A stretch of DNA of 64,000 bases from an uncultured Gelidibacter sp. (GTDB lineage: Bacteria > Bacteroidota > Bacteroidia > Flavobacteriales > Flavobacteriaceae), in assembly GCF_947500795.1 (NCBI RefSeq), contig NZ_CANMTE010000008.1, positions 1-64,000 of the forward strand, given 5' to 3'. A program made the position numbers and the translations under genes. This document shows, piece by piece, positions 44,850 through 56,135 of the stretch. Under the pieces are notes generated by a model. The model was not told the origin of the DNA. It saw only the letters and a list, made by a program, of their open reading frames with translations, and did not search any database. Position 1 is the stretch's first letter. Every line of letters begins with the position of its first letter.

Positions 44850-46115
44850 TTATTTTTTTTGTCTTGTTTTCTTCTTTTTCTTCATTCTATTGGCAAAATC
44901 CTGTTCCTCGTAATCTTCGCCCTGTGCTTGGGGCAACAGGCTGAACAATCCCAAATCAGAACTGTGCGAATGTTCCTGCGTGATAAACTCGAAAAGGTCT
45001 TTGGTCGGTTGGTGGTCTATCGTGTTCGTATCGGAAACAGGGCTGTCCTGTGCTTTCAATGCGGGTTTGTTTCCGTTGTTCCACCAATCGTTAAACAGAT
45101 TTGCCGACAGGTTTCTGTCCAACTGCGAGCCATTCCAAACAGTACGGCTACCATTGTCAATAAAAGTAATACCATAAATCCGTCCGCTGTCGTTTCTGCG
45201 GACAACGGTGTGAATGTCCTGTTCGGCAAGTTGCTTTTTAAATTCCTTTTCGCTGTTTGTGGTGTGAATGGCAAGTTCCACCGAATTTTTGAGAACAGAC
45301 TTCGCAGGGTTGGTTTTCATCTTCTCTTTGGATTGTTCAAAGTGCCGTTGTAATCCGTTTACTCCTGCGTGCTTGCCAAACAAAGATGCTTTGAACGGTT
45401 TGCTTGCCTTTTCTCCCTTGTCGTTCAAAGCAAAATATACCAATCCGTGTACAGGCTCTCCGTTGCGTTCGCCTTTTATTTCCTCTGCCGTAATATTCAA
45501 AAACGAAAGCAAAGCGTTGTATGTCCCAATGCTTGTATATTGGTAATACTTCGGCAGGTGTCGCACTACCGAAGCTATTTGGCTTTTTATATCGCCTTTC
45601 TGCTGTTCTACCTTTTTGAAATTTCTGCTGTCGTGTTTCTGTTCCTGCTCGGTAGCTTTGTGCAGATTGTATTTCGTTTCCAAATCCCGACAGATAGCCA
45701 TTGAGCGAGGGTGGTCGTAATCATCGGGGATTTTCCTGCCGTCAATGCCCACGCAGGTCGAAACGATGTGTATATGCGTGCGGTCAATGTCCGTATGTTT
45801 GAATACGATATACGGCTGATTGCCGTAACCCATACGCTCCATATATTCCTGTGCCATTTCGGTAAACTGTTCATCGCTTACCGTGTCTTTCGGGTCGGGG
45901 TTCAATGAAATGTGCCGTACCGTCTTTTCCGTTCGGATATTGGCAGACAGATACGGCTCAAAACACTTGTTGAAGTACGCAACGGAATACCTACCGTCCA
46001 TTGTGTCGGGTATCTTATTCAGCAACAGAACCGCTCCGTTTTCCGTTTCCACTTTCTGCTGATTGTACAAAATAGCTCCGTACATATTGCTTCCCTTTCC
46101 GATTTTTGCAACCAT
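44850..46115 (-). CDS. MobB-type relaxase
   Basis: A 421-residue relaxase/mobilization nuclease. The metal-binding motif is DRTHIHIVSTCVG (HxH at about residues 117-119), and the N-terminal MVAKIGKGSNMYGAILYNQQKVE places the catalytic Tyr nearby. The C-terminus is basic (RMKKKKKTRQKK). It would nick oriT and pilot one strand through a helper conjugation pore. It starts 4 bp after MobA, with which it forms an operon. Size and order match the small mobilizable elements of Bacteroidota. Confidence 0.88.
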   Translation of the reverse strand: MVAKIGKGSNMYGAILYNQQKVETENGAVLLLNKIPDTMDGRYSVAYFNKCFEPYLSANIRTEKTVRHISLNPDPKDTVSDEQFTEMAQEYMERMGYGNQPYIVFKHTDIDRTHIHIVSTCVGIDGRKIPDDYDHPRSMAICRDLETKYNLHKATEQEQKHDSRNFKKVEQQKGDIKSQIASVVRHLPKYYQYTSIGTYNALLSFLNITAEEIKGERNGEPVHGLVYFALNDKGEKASKPFKASLFGKHAGVNGLQRHFEQSKEKMKTNPAKSVLKNSVELAIHTTNSEKEFKKQLAEQDIHTVVRRNDSGRIYGITFIDNGSRTVWNGSQLDRNLSANLFNDWWNNGNKPALKAQDSPVSDTNTIDHQPTKDLFEFITQEHSHSSDLGLFSLLPQAQGEDYEEQDFANRMKKKKKTRQKK

Positions 46116-46119
46116 TTCT

Positions 46120-46554
46120 TTACTCTTTGTTTAGGTATTTCTTTTCAAATTCTGCGGTAAGGATTAAAACTTTGAGCAATAATTCTTTCATTGCTGCGGT
46201 CTGTTTTTCCAATTTGTAGAGGTATGCCAATGCCTTTTTCTCCGAAAAGTGTGTGTTCAACAGCTTTACAATCTGATTGTAATTGGTTGCTATTCCTCTG
46301 AACTGTCCGAAAAACTTGGTCAATCCTGCGTGGTATTCTACCGCATTCATATCAATTTTTACGGTTTTTACCGTCTTTTGAAAGATACAAGCCGTAATGA
46401 AATGTGCCTTTATGTTCATTCCCGATTGGTCGAAAAGGGCAAGGAACTTGGCGTTTTCCTCTGCGTTCAGACTGATGGAATACCGATGTACCGCAGGGTC
46501 GTTCTTCGGTTTTCTTCCTGTCTTTTTAATCTGTTTTCTGTTCACTTCTTCCAT
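46120..46554 (-). CDS. MobA-type mobilization accessory protein
   Basis: A 144-residue basic protein, starting MEEVNRKQIKKTGRKPKNDPAVHRYSISLNAEENAKFLAL. The N-terminal half is a ribbon-helix-helix DNA-binding region, and NYNQIVKLLN with the following helices is the MobC/MobA-type relaxosome signature. It should bind oriT and help the relaxase. It precedes MobB by 4 bp. A second ATG two codons upstream (46560) is possible. Confidence 0.82.
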   Translation of the reverse strand: MEEVNRKQIKKTGRKPKNDPAVHRYSISLNAEENAKFLALFDQSGMNIKAHFITACIFQKTVKTVKIDMNAVEYHAGLTKFFGQFRGIATNYNQIVKLLNTHFSEKKALAYLYKLEKQTAAMKELLLKVLILTAEFEKKYLNKE

Positions 46555-46560
46555 AATCAA

Positions 46561-47184
46561 ATCATTTTAATGTTAAACCAAAACTGCGACTTCGGAGCGG
46601 TTTTCAGCCACCTGCAAGGGCAAGTGCTTTTGAGATGCGGAATTTATTCCGAGTAGCTCAAAAGATAACTTGCTCTGAACAGGGGTTCAGAAAATCCGTT
46701 CTGCGGAACGGATTGGAGTTAGCCGAAAAAACCAACCGCTTCCATTTGCAAAGTTCGGCAAGACTGTTTGAAAAACAGCTGTTTACAGTCACGACAATGA
46801 ACGCCAAATAGTGCCACTGACTGCCACTTTTATTTGGGTTGGGGGTTATCTTGACGATGCGTTGCTCCCCCTTAAAATTATTTTCCAAAAGAAAAAAACA
46901 GAAAAAAAAGAAAGCCATTTTAACAAGGCGGACAAGCGGAAAAACCAAAAGGAAACGGAATAAGTCCCGAAGGGTGGCGAAGCCATTATGCCGTAGTCTT
47001 TTGGTGGGCGGTGCGGTGGCTGTCCGCCTTATCTTTGCTACCTTTTTATTCTTTTTTGAATATGATTTTAACTTCTTTCATAATAATATTTGGCAACTGA
47101 ACGCCAAATGCTACCTCTCACTGCAACATTGGAAGCCCGACTTGTTTACCTGATTAATTTAGTCAGTACAAAACGAGTTAGGCG
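46561..47184. other. Non-coding region with probable oriT
   Basis: The 624-bp gap upstream of mobA contains two perfect hairpins: CTGAAC-AGGG-GTTCAG at 46674-46689 and ATCCGTTC-TGCG-GAACGGAT at 46695-46714. Paired inverted repeats beside a MobA start are the usual site of an oriT. A 12-bp repeat, TGAACGCCAAAT, lies at 46798-46809 and again exactly 300 bp later at 47098-47109. The nick site is not determined. No gene is supported in this stretch. Confidence 0.6.
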
Positions 47185-47346
47185 ATGCAGGAGAGAAAAG
47201 AAATAGAAAAAATACCTATCGAGGAAGCAATGGAGCTTCTCCGTGAGGTCGGTATTGACGTGGAACAGGAAACAGCCGAACTGATTATGGAGTTTTTGTA
47301 CAACCTCACAATGATAATTATCCGTGAATGCTTTGACACCGAATGA
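47185..47346 (+). CDS. Small 53-residue protein before the recombinase
   Basis: An ATG frame of 53 codons: MQERKEIEKIPIEEAMELLREVGI... ending IIRECFDTE. It is acidic, helical, and shorter than the usual gene-finding threshold. It lies 60 bp before the recombinase on the same strand. The clean frame, good codon use and position suggest a real small partner, perhaps a directionality factor; no family is known to me. Confidence 0.55.
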   Translation: MQERKEIEKIPIEEAMELLREVGIDVEQETAELIMEFLYNLTMIIIRECFDTE

Positions 47347-47406
47347 TTTATTTTGTAATTTAGCTAATCCCACACAAAGTCAATACCCACTTAAAAATGA
47401 TTAGCT

Positions 47407-49004
<1,598 letters not shown>

Positions 49005-49078
49005 ATGTGTAATCAAAAAATGACGCGCTTAGCTTTTAACTTTCGGTTCATAATGCCGACTGTATCATTTTAGGACTG

Positions 49079-49107
49079 CAAATATAAGAGCTTTTTTTTG
49101 ATTTCAA
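49079..49107 (-). promoter_or_regulatory. Promoter of tRNA-fMet
   Basis: On the minus strand TTG (49105-49107), 18 bp, TATATTTG (49079-49086). It fits the Bacteroidota housekeeping promoter and lies about 75 bp before the mature tRNA. Confidence 0.7.
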
Positions 49108-49121
49108 AAGTTATTTTAAAT

Positions 49122-49152
49122 AAAAAACTCCTAACTATTTACGTTAGGAGCT
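49122..49152 (-). terminator. Intrinsic terminator of the LRR gene
   Basis: CTCCTAAC, a 7-nt loop and GTTAGGAG followed by TTTTTTATTT on the minus strand, 22 bp past the stop. Confidence 0.85.
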
Positions 49153-49173
49153 CAACTCATATGTGTACTAAGG

Positions 49174-50079
49174 CTAATCTTCTGTATCTAAGGTCGCAAG
49201 CACTCCGCCGGAACTTGCATTTTCATAATCAAAGGCTACCATGTTTGGAAACTTTTCTCCTAATTGAGCTAAATCGCCTTTAAAGTTGTTATTCCCGATA
49301 AGTAAGGTTTTAAGGTTTGTGATCTTTACTAATTCAGATGGCATCTCACCGTAAAACGCATTGTTAGAGAGCACTAACTCTTCCAAATTCACCAAATCGC
49401 CAATAGATGAAGGAATGACACCCAATAATTGGTTATCAAAAACACTTAGTACTTTTAAATTTTTAAGTTTAGAAAAATCAGAAGGCAATTTCCCAACCAA
49501 TGCATTACTACTCAAAAGCAGCTCCTGTAAATTGCTAAGTTTTTCAATTGACGTTGGAATTGCACCGCCTAAATTGTTGCTATATAATTCCAATACCTTT
49601 AAGTTTTCAAGATTACCAATCGCACTAGGAATGGTGCCCGTAAGGTTATTCATGTACAAGCGTAAGGTCTCTAAAGAATTCAAAGTTGTTAATTCCACCG
49701 GAATAGCACCTTCCAACTTATTAAAGCTAATATCGATCGTCTTTATGCTGCCTAATTGTCCAAGGGAAGGAGGTATTGTTCCTGAAATTGAATTTCTAAA
49801 TAAATTCAGTTCTTCCAGATACACCAAGTCTCCCAATTCACTTGGCAGTGTACCGTCAAGTTTATTATTATCTAAATTGATGGCCAACACTTTATTGTCC
49901 ACAATGGTCACGCCATACCACGTATCAACTGGAGCTTCAAGATTCCATGTGGTTTGCCACGCGTTGCCATGGGTTGCATTATAAAGCGCAAGGAGGGCAT
50001 TTTTTTCTTGAGTTGATATTTGACCAAAAGATACGATGGTCATCAATAAGGAAAACAAGGTTAGTGTAATGGTCTTCAT
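49174..50079 (-). CDS. Secreted leucine-rich-repeat protein
   Basis: A 301-residue protein with a signal peptide ending VSFGQ at residue 19 and an N-terminal cap (EKNALLALYNATHGNAWQTTWNLEAPVDTWYGV) of the plant-type LRR kind. Eight or more repeats follow with the LxxLxLxxNxLxGxIP pattern (for example LYSNNLGGAIPTSIEKLSNLQELLLSSN), ending with a degenerate one. Such proteins bind other proteins or glycans at the cell surface; the ligand is unknown. There is no C-terminal sorting domain of the Por type. Confidence 0.88.
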   Translation of the reverse strand: MKTITLTLFSLLMTIVSFGQISTQEKNALLALYNATHGNAWQTTWNLEAPVDTWYGVTIVDNKVLAINLDNNKLDGTLPSELGDLVYLEELNLFRNSISGTIPPSLGQLGSIKTIDISFNKLEGAIPVELTTLNSLETLRLYMNNLTGTIPSAIGNLENLKVLELYSNNLGGAIPTSIEKLSNLQELLLSSNALVGKLPSDFSKLKNLKVLSVFDNQLLGVIPSSIGDLVNLEELVLSNNAFYGEMPSELVKITNLKTLLIGNNNFKGDLAQLGEKFPNMVAFDYENASSGGVLATLDTED

Positions 50080-50277
50080 GAAAAATGAGTTGGTTGCAAT
50101 ATTATAGAAACGAATATATTATAATATCGATGAAAAACCAATTTTTTTCGATGAAATGCACAATCATGAATTCAGTAAAATCACTTTATACTGATTTTCA
50201 ATACTATACAGATTTAAATCAATCCCTCCAATTAAGAAGATTTATATCTGAAAAACCGTAAATAAGCACGCGAAATC

Positions 50278-50808
50278 CTATTTTTTAGGAGCTGGCGGAT
50301 AAGCAGATAACACCTTTGCAACAAGGGTCTGAAATTGCGTTTCCTTAGCCTCTGGAGTCGCATTCGGATTATAATTACTATCGGTTACCGCTTGCCAAAA
50401 CAAACCTGACTTTGAATCATCTACAAATTCGATCACAATCTCCCTGTTTATTTTTGCTTGGCCAACAGGAATCCCAATAGAAATTCCACCACCAACATTT
50501 CTTCCGCTGCCACCAACGCCCACCCCAACATTATTGCGTTGGGCTTCCTGGTACTGACTGCTTTTTATATTAATCAGAAAATCTGGCGTGTCAGACAATC
50601 GCATTCCTTGAGCCTGCAAACCCGAATCTAAAGCATCCAAGAGTCGTTTGGAATCCAATTCGCTCATGCCCATATCCATCGCTTCGTAATAATTATAGGT
50701 TTTATAGGCATTGAAATCTGTGCCTTTTTCATAATCATAATTTACCCGCACAGGCGCACAGGAAAAAACGAATAGAAAAACTCCCAATAGCAAAAGTCCT
50801 TTTTTCAT
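50278..50808 (-). CDS. DUF4136 lipoprotein
   Basis: A 176-residue lipoprotein (signal LLLGVFLFVFSC, Cys at about 17). The mature domain starts VRVNYDYEKGTDFNAYKTYNYYEAMDM and contains a Gly-rich stretch VGVGVGGSGRNVGGGISIGIPVG, both typical of DUF4136. Function unknown; members sit at the outer membrane. The protein ends YPPAPKK. Confidence 0.85.
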   Translation of the reverse strand: MKKGLLLLGVFLFVFSCAPVRVNYDYEKGTDFNAYKTYNYYEAMDMGMSELDSKRLLDALDSGLQAQGMRLSDTPDFLINIKSSQYQEAQRNNVGVGVGGSGRNVGGGISIGIPVGQAKINREIVIEFVDDSKSGLFWQAVTDSNYNPNATPEAKETQFQTLVAKVLSAYPPAPKK

Positions 50809-50906
50809 GATGTTTTATTTTAAAGATACTAAATTTTGAAGCGTACGCAACGCTAAGAAAAACAGAATTCGAGACACACTATTGGGAATTGATCATCCAC
50901 TAGTTA

Positions 50907-51632
50907 TTATTTACTTGGTGGCATTGTAGGTCTCACCTCAATTTTACTCGGCAAGGTGCGCTCGTTCATTTTTACAAGATCTACGACTAATTCGCCCATA
51001 TCTTCAATTTGAATTTTCCAAGCATCCTTAGTATTTGGCTCATTCCCGTTAAAATGTGTAGATACAGAACCTGGCATTATAGTGCTCACTTTAATATTAT
51101 GTTCTCTCAAATCTAACATGACCGATTGCGTAAAGCCGGTCACTCCAAATTTACTCGCGTTATATGCGGAACCACCTGCGAAGAAATTAGTTCCTGCCAA
51201 ACTTGAAATGCTGATAAAATACCCTTTGGATTTTTTCAGAGCCTCCACACTCGATTTGATGGTATAGAATACCCCAGAAAGGTTCGTATCTATAGTTTCC
51301 TGCCATTGCTCTGGCGTCAAGTCTTCAATAGACGCGAAGTGACCCAATCCTGCATTGGCAACTACAATATCCAATTGTCCAAATTCTGCAAGCACTTGTT
51401 TCACCACATTTTGTTGACTCTCATATTTTCTAACATCAGCCTTAAGGCCTAATGCCTTCGCTGAAGTTTTAGAAGCTTTCTCCAGACTTTCTGCCGCTTC
51501 TTTGGCTCTGGCTTCATCTCTACTGGTGATGGCAACATTAACTCCTTCATTCATTAAACTCAAGGCAACGCCATACCCAATTCCTTTGGTTCCGCCTGTA
51601 ATTAAGGCAACCTTATCTTTTAAATATTTCAT
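50907..51632 (-). CDS. SDR-family oxidoreductase (3-ketoacyl reductase-like)
   Basis: A 241-residue classical SDR. Cofactor motif ITGGTKGIGYGVAL (residues 12-25), NAG in VANAGLG, catalytic Ser in ISISSLAG, Tyr-x3-Lys in YNASKFG, and PGSV in the C-terminal part. The Arg after TGGTKGIG (TSRDEARA) indicates NADP(H). It could reduce keto groups of fatty acyl or other carbonyl compounds; the substrate is unknown. Confidence 0.87.
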   Translation of the reverse strand: MKYLKDKVALITGGTKGIGYGVALSLMNEGVNVAITSRDEARAKEAAESLEKASKTSAKALGLKADVRKYESQQNVVKQVLAEFGQLDIVVANAGLGHFASIEDLTPEQWQETIDTNLSGVFYTIKSSVEALKKSKGYFISISSLAGTNFFAGGSAYNASKFGVTGFTQSVMLDLREHNIKVSTIMPGSVSTHFNGNEPNTKDAWKIQIEDMGELVVDLVKMNERTLPSKIEVRPTMPPSK

Positions 51633-51725
51633 TCTATTTTGGTTTTAACCAAAGTTACGAAACGTAAAAATGAAGACTATGCTAGAATTCCTAAAATTGT
51701 ATTAAACTTTGAGGAACGAGGCAGA

Positions 51726-52442
51726 TTAATTCTCCTCAGATTTAGATTTGTCAACAGAATTGGTCAAGGCCGAAGAAATGATACCTGTCGGAATTGCAAC
51801 AATACCCAAACCAATCATCAAAATAAAGAAGGTAAATACCTTCCCACCAACGGTAATAGGATACACATCGCCATAACCAACTGTAGTTAGGGTGATTATC
51901 GCCCACCACAAACTATCAAAAATAGAAGCGAAATGTTCTGGTTGCGCCTTATGTTCAAAATAATAAATGCCAACGGCAGCAAAATAGATAAGGATTAAGG
52001 TGATAAAAATGAACAGGAAAATCTGTTCTTTAGCACCTTTGATGGCTCTGGAAAATTGATTCATCGCACGATTATAGCGTACCAATTTCAAAATCCTGAA
52101 AAGGCGTAAAAAGCGCAGAGCCCTTAAGGAGCGAAGATCCACGCCTACAACTAAATAAAACGGCAGGATGGCGAGAAAATCGACGATTCCAAAAAAGCTG
52201 AAAATAAATCTCAGCTTATGTTCCGCTATATATATTCTGATAATATATTCAATGGTAAAAATAAGGACACAAAAAACCTCAATATAATGGAGGATAGCTC
52301 GTGTTTGTGGTTCAAGATCGGGCAGCGTTTCCATAGAGAACGTAATGACAGAAACCATAATTAACACTTGTATGACAAGCGAAAATATACGGCCTACCCT
52401 GTTCTCTCTACTATCAATAACATCTCTAAACTTTTCTTTCAT
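51726..52442 (-). CDS. Voltage-gated-type ion channel (potassium)
   Basis: A 238-residue six-helix channel. The voltage-sensor helix S4 is rich in Arg (DLRSLRALRFLRLFRILKLVRYNRAMNQF, about residues 105-133). The pore carries TLTTVGYGDVYPIT (about 185), where TVGYGD is the K+ selectivity filter. It is the length of a minimal KvAP-like subunit, which forms tetramers in the inner membrane. Confidence 0.9.
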   Translation of the reverse strand: MKEKFRDVIDSRENRVGRIFSLVIQVLIMVSVITFSMETLPDLEPQTRAILHYIEVFCVLIFTIEYIIRIYIAEHKLRFIFSFFGIVDFLAILPFYLVVGVDLRSLRALRFLRLFRILKLVRYNRAMNQFSRAIKGAKEQIFLFIFITLILIYFAAVGIYYFEHKAQPEHFASIFDSLWWAIITLTTVGYGDVYPITVGGKVFTFFILMIGLGIVAIPTGIISSALTNSVDKSKSEEN

Positions 52443-52536
52443 TGTCTGGTTTTTCTATACTATAAAACTGCTCAATGACAGATAAATATTCGATTTTTAA
52501 TTGTGTTTCAAAATGGAAATGCTCCCTATTCAATGT

Positions 52537-53535
52537 TTAAACATTCAACATCTTCCATAGCTTATCCTTTAATTCTGTGATGCCTCTTTGGGCAACAGAC
52601 GAAATAAACATGTACTCTATTGGTAAGGTTTTATCAAGTTCTGCTTTCAATTCTGCTTCAAGTTCAGCATCGAGCATATCACTTTTAGAAATGACCACAA
52701 AACGTTCTTTGTCTAACATCTCAGGATTATAGCGTCGCAATTCATCCAATAAAATCTCGTATTGTTTTAGGATATCTGGAGCATCAGCAGGCACTAAAAA
52801 TAATAGAATGGAATTTCGCTCAATATGTCTTAAAAAGTAATGACCAAGCCCTCTTCCTTCTGCAGCACCTTCAATAATTCCAGGAATATCCGCCATCACA
52901 AAAGACTGAAAATCACGATACTCTACAATACCTAAATTTGGTTTTAGGGTTGTAAATTCATAATCTGCAATTTTGGGTTTTGCTGAAGTAATCACAGACA
53001 GTAACGTCGATTTCCCAGCATTTGGAAAACCTACAAGACCTACATCTGCCAATAATTTAAGCTCTAAAAGAATATCGCGTTCGCTTAACGGAATTCCAGG
53101 TTGAGAATAGCGTGGCGTTTGGTTTGTTGACGTTTTAAAATGCCAGTTTCCAAGTCCACCTTTTCCACCTTCAACAATGATTCGTTCTTCACCATGTTCA
53201 GTGATTTCGAAAATAACCTCATTGGTTTCAAAATCTTTCACCACAGTTCCCAACGGCACATCTACATATACATCTTCGCCATCAGCACCAGAACTTCTGG
53301 AAGCACTTCCGTGCTCGCCATGCCCTGCTCTAACGTGTTTTTTGAATTTTAAATGGAATAATGTCCATTGGTTTTCATTACCTCTAATAATGACATGGCC
53401 ACCACGGCCACCATCACCACCATCAGGTCCTCCTTTGGTAATAAATTTCTCGCGGTGCAAGTGCATAGAACCTTTACCTCCGTTTCCGGATTGCACGTTC
53501 ATTTTTACGTAATCAACAAAATTTCCTTCAGTCAT
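52537..53535 (-). CDS. obg: GTPase Obg/CgtA
   Basis: A 332-residue GTPase that binds the ribosome and links growth to (p)ppGpp. The N-terminal Gly-rich Obg fold covers about 1-155 ([28 protein letters not shown]). The G domain has [11 protein letters not shown] (G1, about residue 166), DIPGIIEGA (G3), SKSD (G4) and SSV (G5). The C-terminal OCT domain is absent, as in most Bacteroidota. I chose the ATG at 53535; the codon two upstream is GTG. Confidence 0.95.
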   Translation of the reverse strand: MTEGNFVDYVKMNVQSGNGGKGSMHLHREKFITKGGPDGGDGGRGGHVIIRGNENQWTLFHLKFKKHVRAGHGEHGSASRSSGADGEDVYVDVPLGTVVKDFETNEVIFEITEHGEERIIVEGGKGGLGNWHFKTSTNQTPRYSQPGIPLSERDILLELKLLADVGLVGFPNAGKSTLLSVITSAKPKIADYEFTTLKPNLGIVEYRDFQSFVMADIPGIIEGAAEGRGLGHYFLRHIERNSILLFLVPADAPDILKQYEILLDELRRYNPEMLDKERFVVISKSDMLDAELEAELKAELDKTLPIEYMFISSVAQRGITELKDKLWKMLNV

Positions 53536-53658
53536 GTTCACTTCCCACTATTGTGGCATTTTTTTAATGACATTAAATCTTCAACATTGAAGTTTTAATT
53601 CATTATTTATTAAAATTTATAATCCCAAATATTTAAGGGTGACCAACTCAGGAATGTA

Positions 53659-54768
53659 CTATAATGTATCAATTACTTTAGTCAAGCGTTCTGTGATTTC
53701 TGAGATATCACCTACGCCATCCACCCCGCAATATTTATCTTGAGCCATGTAATAATCCTTTAAAATGGCTGTTTTCTTGTAGTATTCAGTAATACGGTTT
53801 CTGATAATTTGCTCATCAGCATCATCTGCTCTACCACTGGTTTTTCCACGGCCCAACAAGCGCTCCACCAAAACCTCATCATCAACTTCAAGCGCAATCA
53901 TCGCATCAATTTGCGAATCTTTAGCGTCCATTAATTCATCCAAAGCTTTTGCCTGCGCATTGGTTCTTGGAAATCCATCAAAAATGAATCCATTAGCACC
54001 CGCATTTTTTTCTACTTCCGCATTAAGCATATCAATAGTTACCTGATCTGGAACCAATTGACCTTTATCCATAAAGGATTTGGCAAGCATTCCTAAAGCA
54101 GTTTTATTCTTAATATTATATCTAAACACATCACCAGTGGAAATATGTACGAGATTATAGGTCTCCTTCAAAAAATTAGCCTGGGTTCCTTTCCCAGCAC
54201 CTGGAGGTCCAAAGAGGACAATATTAGTCATGTGTTGTGTGGTTTTTAATTGATATACTGCTGGCAAATCCCTTCCCAATCCGTCGTAGTCTAATCCGTA
54301 ACCAACAATGAATTTAGTGGGAACATCAATACCAATATAATGTAGTTTAAAATCTTTTTTATAGGCTTCAGGCTTATGGAAGAGTGTGGCAATTTTTAAT
54401 TCCTTGACTTTCTCATTTTGGAAAATACGGTGGATTTCCTCCAACGTATTTCCAGAATCGATAATATCTTCAAGAATCACAACAGTTCTACCAGTCAAAT
54501 CCTGCGTCAACCCGATCAATCGCTCAATATCTTCTGTAGATTTTACACCTTCATAGGACGCTAACTTAATAAAAGTAACTTCACACGGTTTTGGGTATTT
54601 TTTTACAAAATCGCTCACAAACATGAATGATCCGTTTAAAACACCTACAAATACCGGAATTTCCTCTTTTAAATCGGCTGCTACTTCCCCGACCATTCTT
54701 TCTATTGCAGCATCAATTTCCTTTTCAGAAATAAAGGGCTTAAAATATAAATCGTGAAGTTTGATCAA
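53659..54768 (-). CDS. adk: Hypoxanthine phosphoribosyltransferase-adenylate kinase fusion
   Basis: A 369-residue two-domain enzyme. Residues 1-178 are an HPRT: PRPP-binding loop VVILEDIIDSGNTLEEI (96-112), VFVGVLNGSFMF and YGLDYDGLGRDLP. Residues 180-369 are an adenylate kinase: P-loop LFGPPGAGKGTQ (185-196), DGFPRTNAQ, and RADD in the lid position, which is of the short type. The start codon appears to be TTG; an internal Met (180) begins the kinase part, so a separate Adk could also be made. The two activities, salvage of hypoxanthine/guanine and AMP/ATP balance, are joined in one chain. Confidence 0.93.
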   Translation of the reverse strand: MIKLHDLYFKPFISEKEIDAAIERMVGEVAADLKEEIPVFVGVLNGSFMFVSDFVKKYPKPCEVTFIKLASYEGVKSTEDIERLIGLTQDLTGRTVVILEDIIDSGNTLEEIHRIFQNEKVKELKIATLFHKPEAYKKDFKLHYIGIDVPTKFIVGYGLDYDGLGRDLPAVYQLKTTQHMTNIVLFGPPGAGKGTQANFLKETYNLVHISTGDVFRYNIKNKTALGMLAKSFMDKGQLVPDQVTIDMLNAEVEKNAGANGFIFDGFPRTNAQAKALDELMDAKDSQIDAMIALEVDDEVLVERLLGRGKTSGRADDADEQIIRNRITEYYKKTAILKDYYMAQDKYCGVDGVGDISEITERLTKVIDTL

Positions 54769-54864
54769 TGGTTTAGTTTTTAAAAGATGTAAAGATACGC
54801 TTTTTGATTTAAAATTTACGCCCGAAAAATTGTGATATGATTTACAGTTTTCAGAGTTTAAACG

Positions 54865-54872
54865 TACTTTTG
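54865..54872 (+). promoter_or_regulatory. -7 element of purK promoter
   Basis: TACTTTTG, 51 bp before the purK ATG, in the 155-bp region between the divergent adk fusion and purK genes. Confidence 0.5.
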
Positions 54873-54923
54873 CGTTATTAATGAGCTAAATTTAACTGAT
54901 TTTTCTCTGTAAGAACCTTAAAC

Positions 54924-56078
54924 ATGAATTATTTTTCTTCTCAATTTAAACTTGGTATTCTTGGTGGAGGCCAATTAGGCAAGATGTTGCTTACAGAAAC
55001 TCGAAAGTTTGATATTTACACCTGTGTTCTTGACCCAAGTGACGAAGCGCCTTCTAAAATTGCCTGTAATGAATTTACAAAAGGTGATTTAATGGACTAT
55101 GATACCGTCTTTAATTTTGGTAAAAATGTAGATGTACTGACTATAGAAATTGAGAATGTTAATGTGAACGCTCTGGAGGCTTTGGAAAAGAAGGGCATCA
55201 AGGTTTTTCCTTCTTCTCAAACCTTAAGAACTATTCAGAATAAGGCCACACAGAAATTATTTTATGTGGACCATAATATACCGACGGCTGATTTTGTACG
55301 ATTTGCATACGTATCAGAAATTGAAGATGCTATTGATAATGGCGGTCTCCAATTACCGTTTGTATGGAAAGCCGCGCAATTTGGTTATGATGGTAACGGC
55401 GTGAAAGTTGTACGAAGCAAAGCAGATTTAAAAGATTTGCAAGATGGTGAGTGTATTGCTGAAACCATGGTTCCATTTAAAAATGAACTTGCGGTTATTG
55501 TAAGTCGTAATTCAAACGGAGACGTAAAAACATATCCGGTTGTAGAAATGGAATTTCACCCAGAAGCCAACCAAGTAGAATATGTAATTTGTCCTGCAAG
55601 AATCAATTTTAACGTGGCAAAAAAGGCTCAGGAAACAGCGCTAAAAGTTTCTGAAGCTTTTAATCACGTAGGTTTATTGGCGGTTGAAATGTTTCAAACT
55701 CAAGATGATGAAATTCTTGTCAATGAAGTAGCGCCGAGACCTCACAATTCCGGTCATCACACTATTGAATCCGGATACACATCTCAATTTGAACAGCATT
55801 TAAGGGCTATTTTAAATTTACCATTAGGTAAAACAGATTATAAAGTGGCGGGCGTCATGGTAAATCTTGTGGGAGCCGAAGGTTATTCTGGAGATGTCAT
55901 TTATGAGCATATTGAAGACATAATGGCTATGGAAGGTGTAACGCCTCATATCTACGGAAAAAAGCAAACACGACCTTTCCGAAAAATGGGACATGTCACC
56001 ATTGTTAATGAAGATTTGAACAGCGCGCGTAAAATTGCAGAAGACGTTAAGAACCTCATCAAGGTAATTAGCCAATAA
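54924..56078 (+). CDS. purK: N5-carboxyaminoimidazole ribonucleotide synthase
   Basis: A 384-residue ATP-grasp enzyme that carboxylates AIR with bicarbonate and ATP to N5-CAIR in purine synthesis. The N-terminal Rossmann-like part reads LGILGGGQLGKMLLTETRKF. The ATP-grasp core has AAQFGYDGNGVKVV and EVAPRPHNSGHHTIE (about residue 270), which binds metal and AIR. Length is typical. It is followed 57 bp later by purE, which converts the product to CAIR, so the two form the purEK pathway step. Confidence 0.95.
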   Translation: MNYFSSQFKLGILGGGQLGKMLLTETRKFDIYTCVLDPSDEAPSKIACNEFTKGDLMDYDTVFNFGKNVDVLTIEIENVNVNALEALEKKGIKVFPSSQTLRTIQNKATQKLFYVDHNIPTADFVRFAYVSEIEDAIDNGGLQLPFVWKAAQFGYDGNGVKVVRSKADLKDLQDGECIAETMVPFKNELAVIVSRNSNGDVKTYPVVEMEFHPEANQVEYVICPARINFNVAKKAQETALKVSEAFNHVGLLAVEMFQTQDDEILVNEVAPRPHNSGHHTIESGYTSQFEQHLRAILNLPLGKTDYKVAGVMVNLVGAEGYSGDVIYEHIEDIMAMEGVTPHIYGKKQTRPFRKMGHVTIVNEDLNSARKIAEDVKNLIKVISQ

Positions 56079-56135
56079 AAACGAATCAATTATATTATAA
56101 AATCCGAGGTTTCGGAATTTTACAACAACATAAAT

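Noticed and set aside
45056..46656. Several open frames on the plus strand over mobA/mobB
   Set aside because: They lie antisense to two recognised genes and have no family features, so they are shadows.
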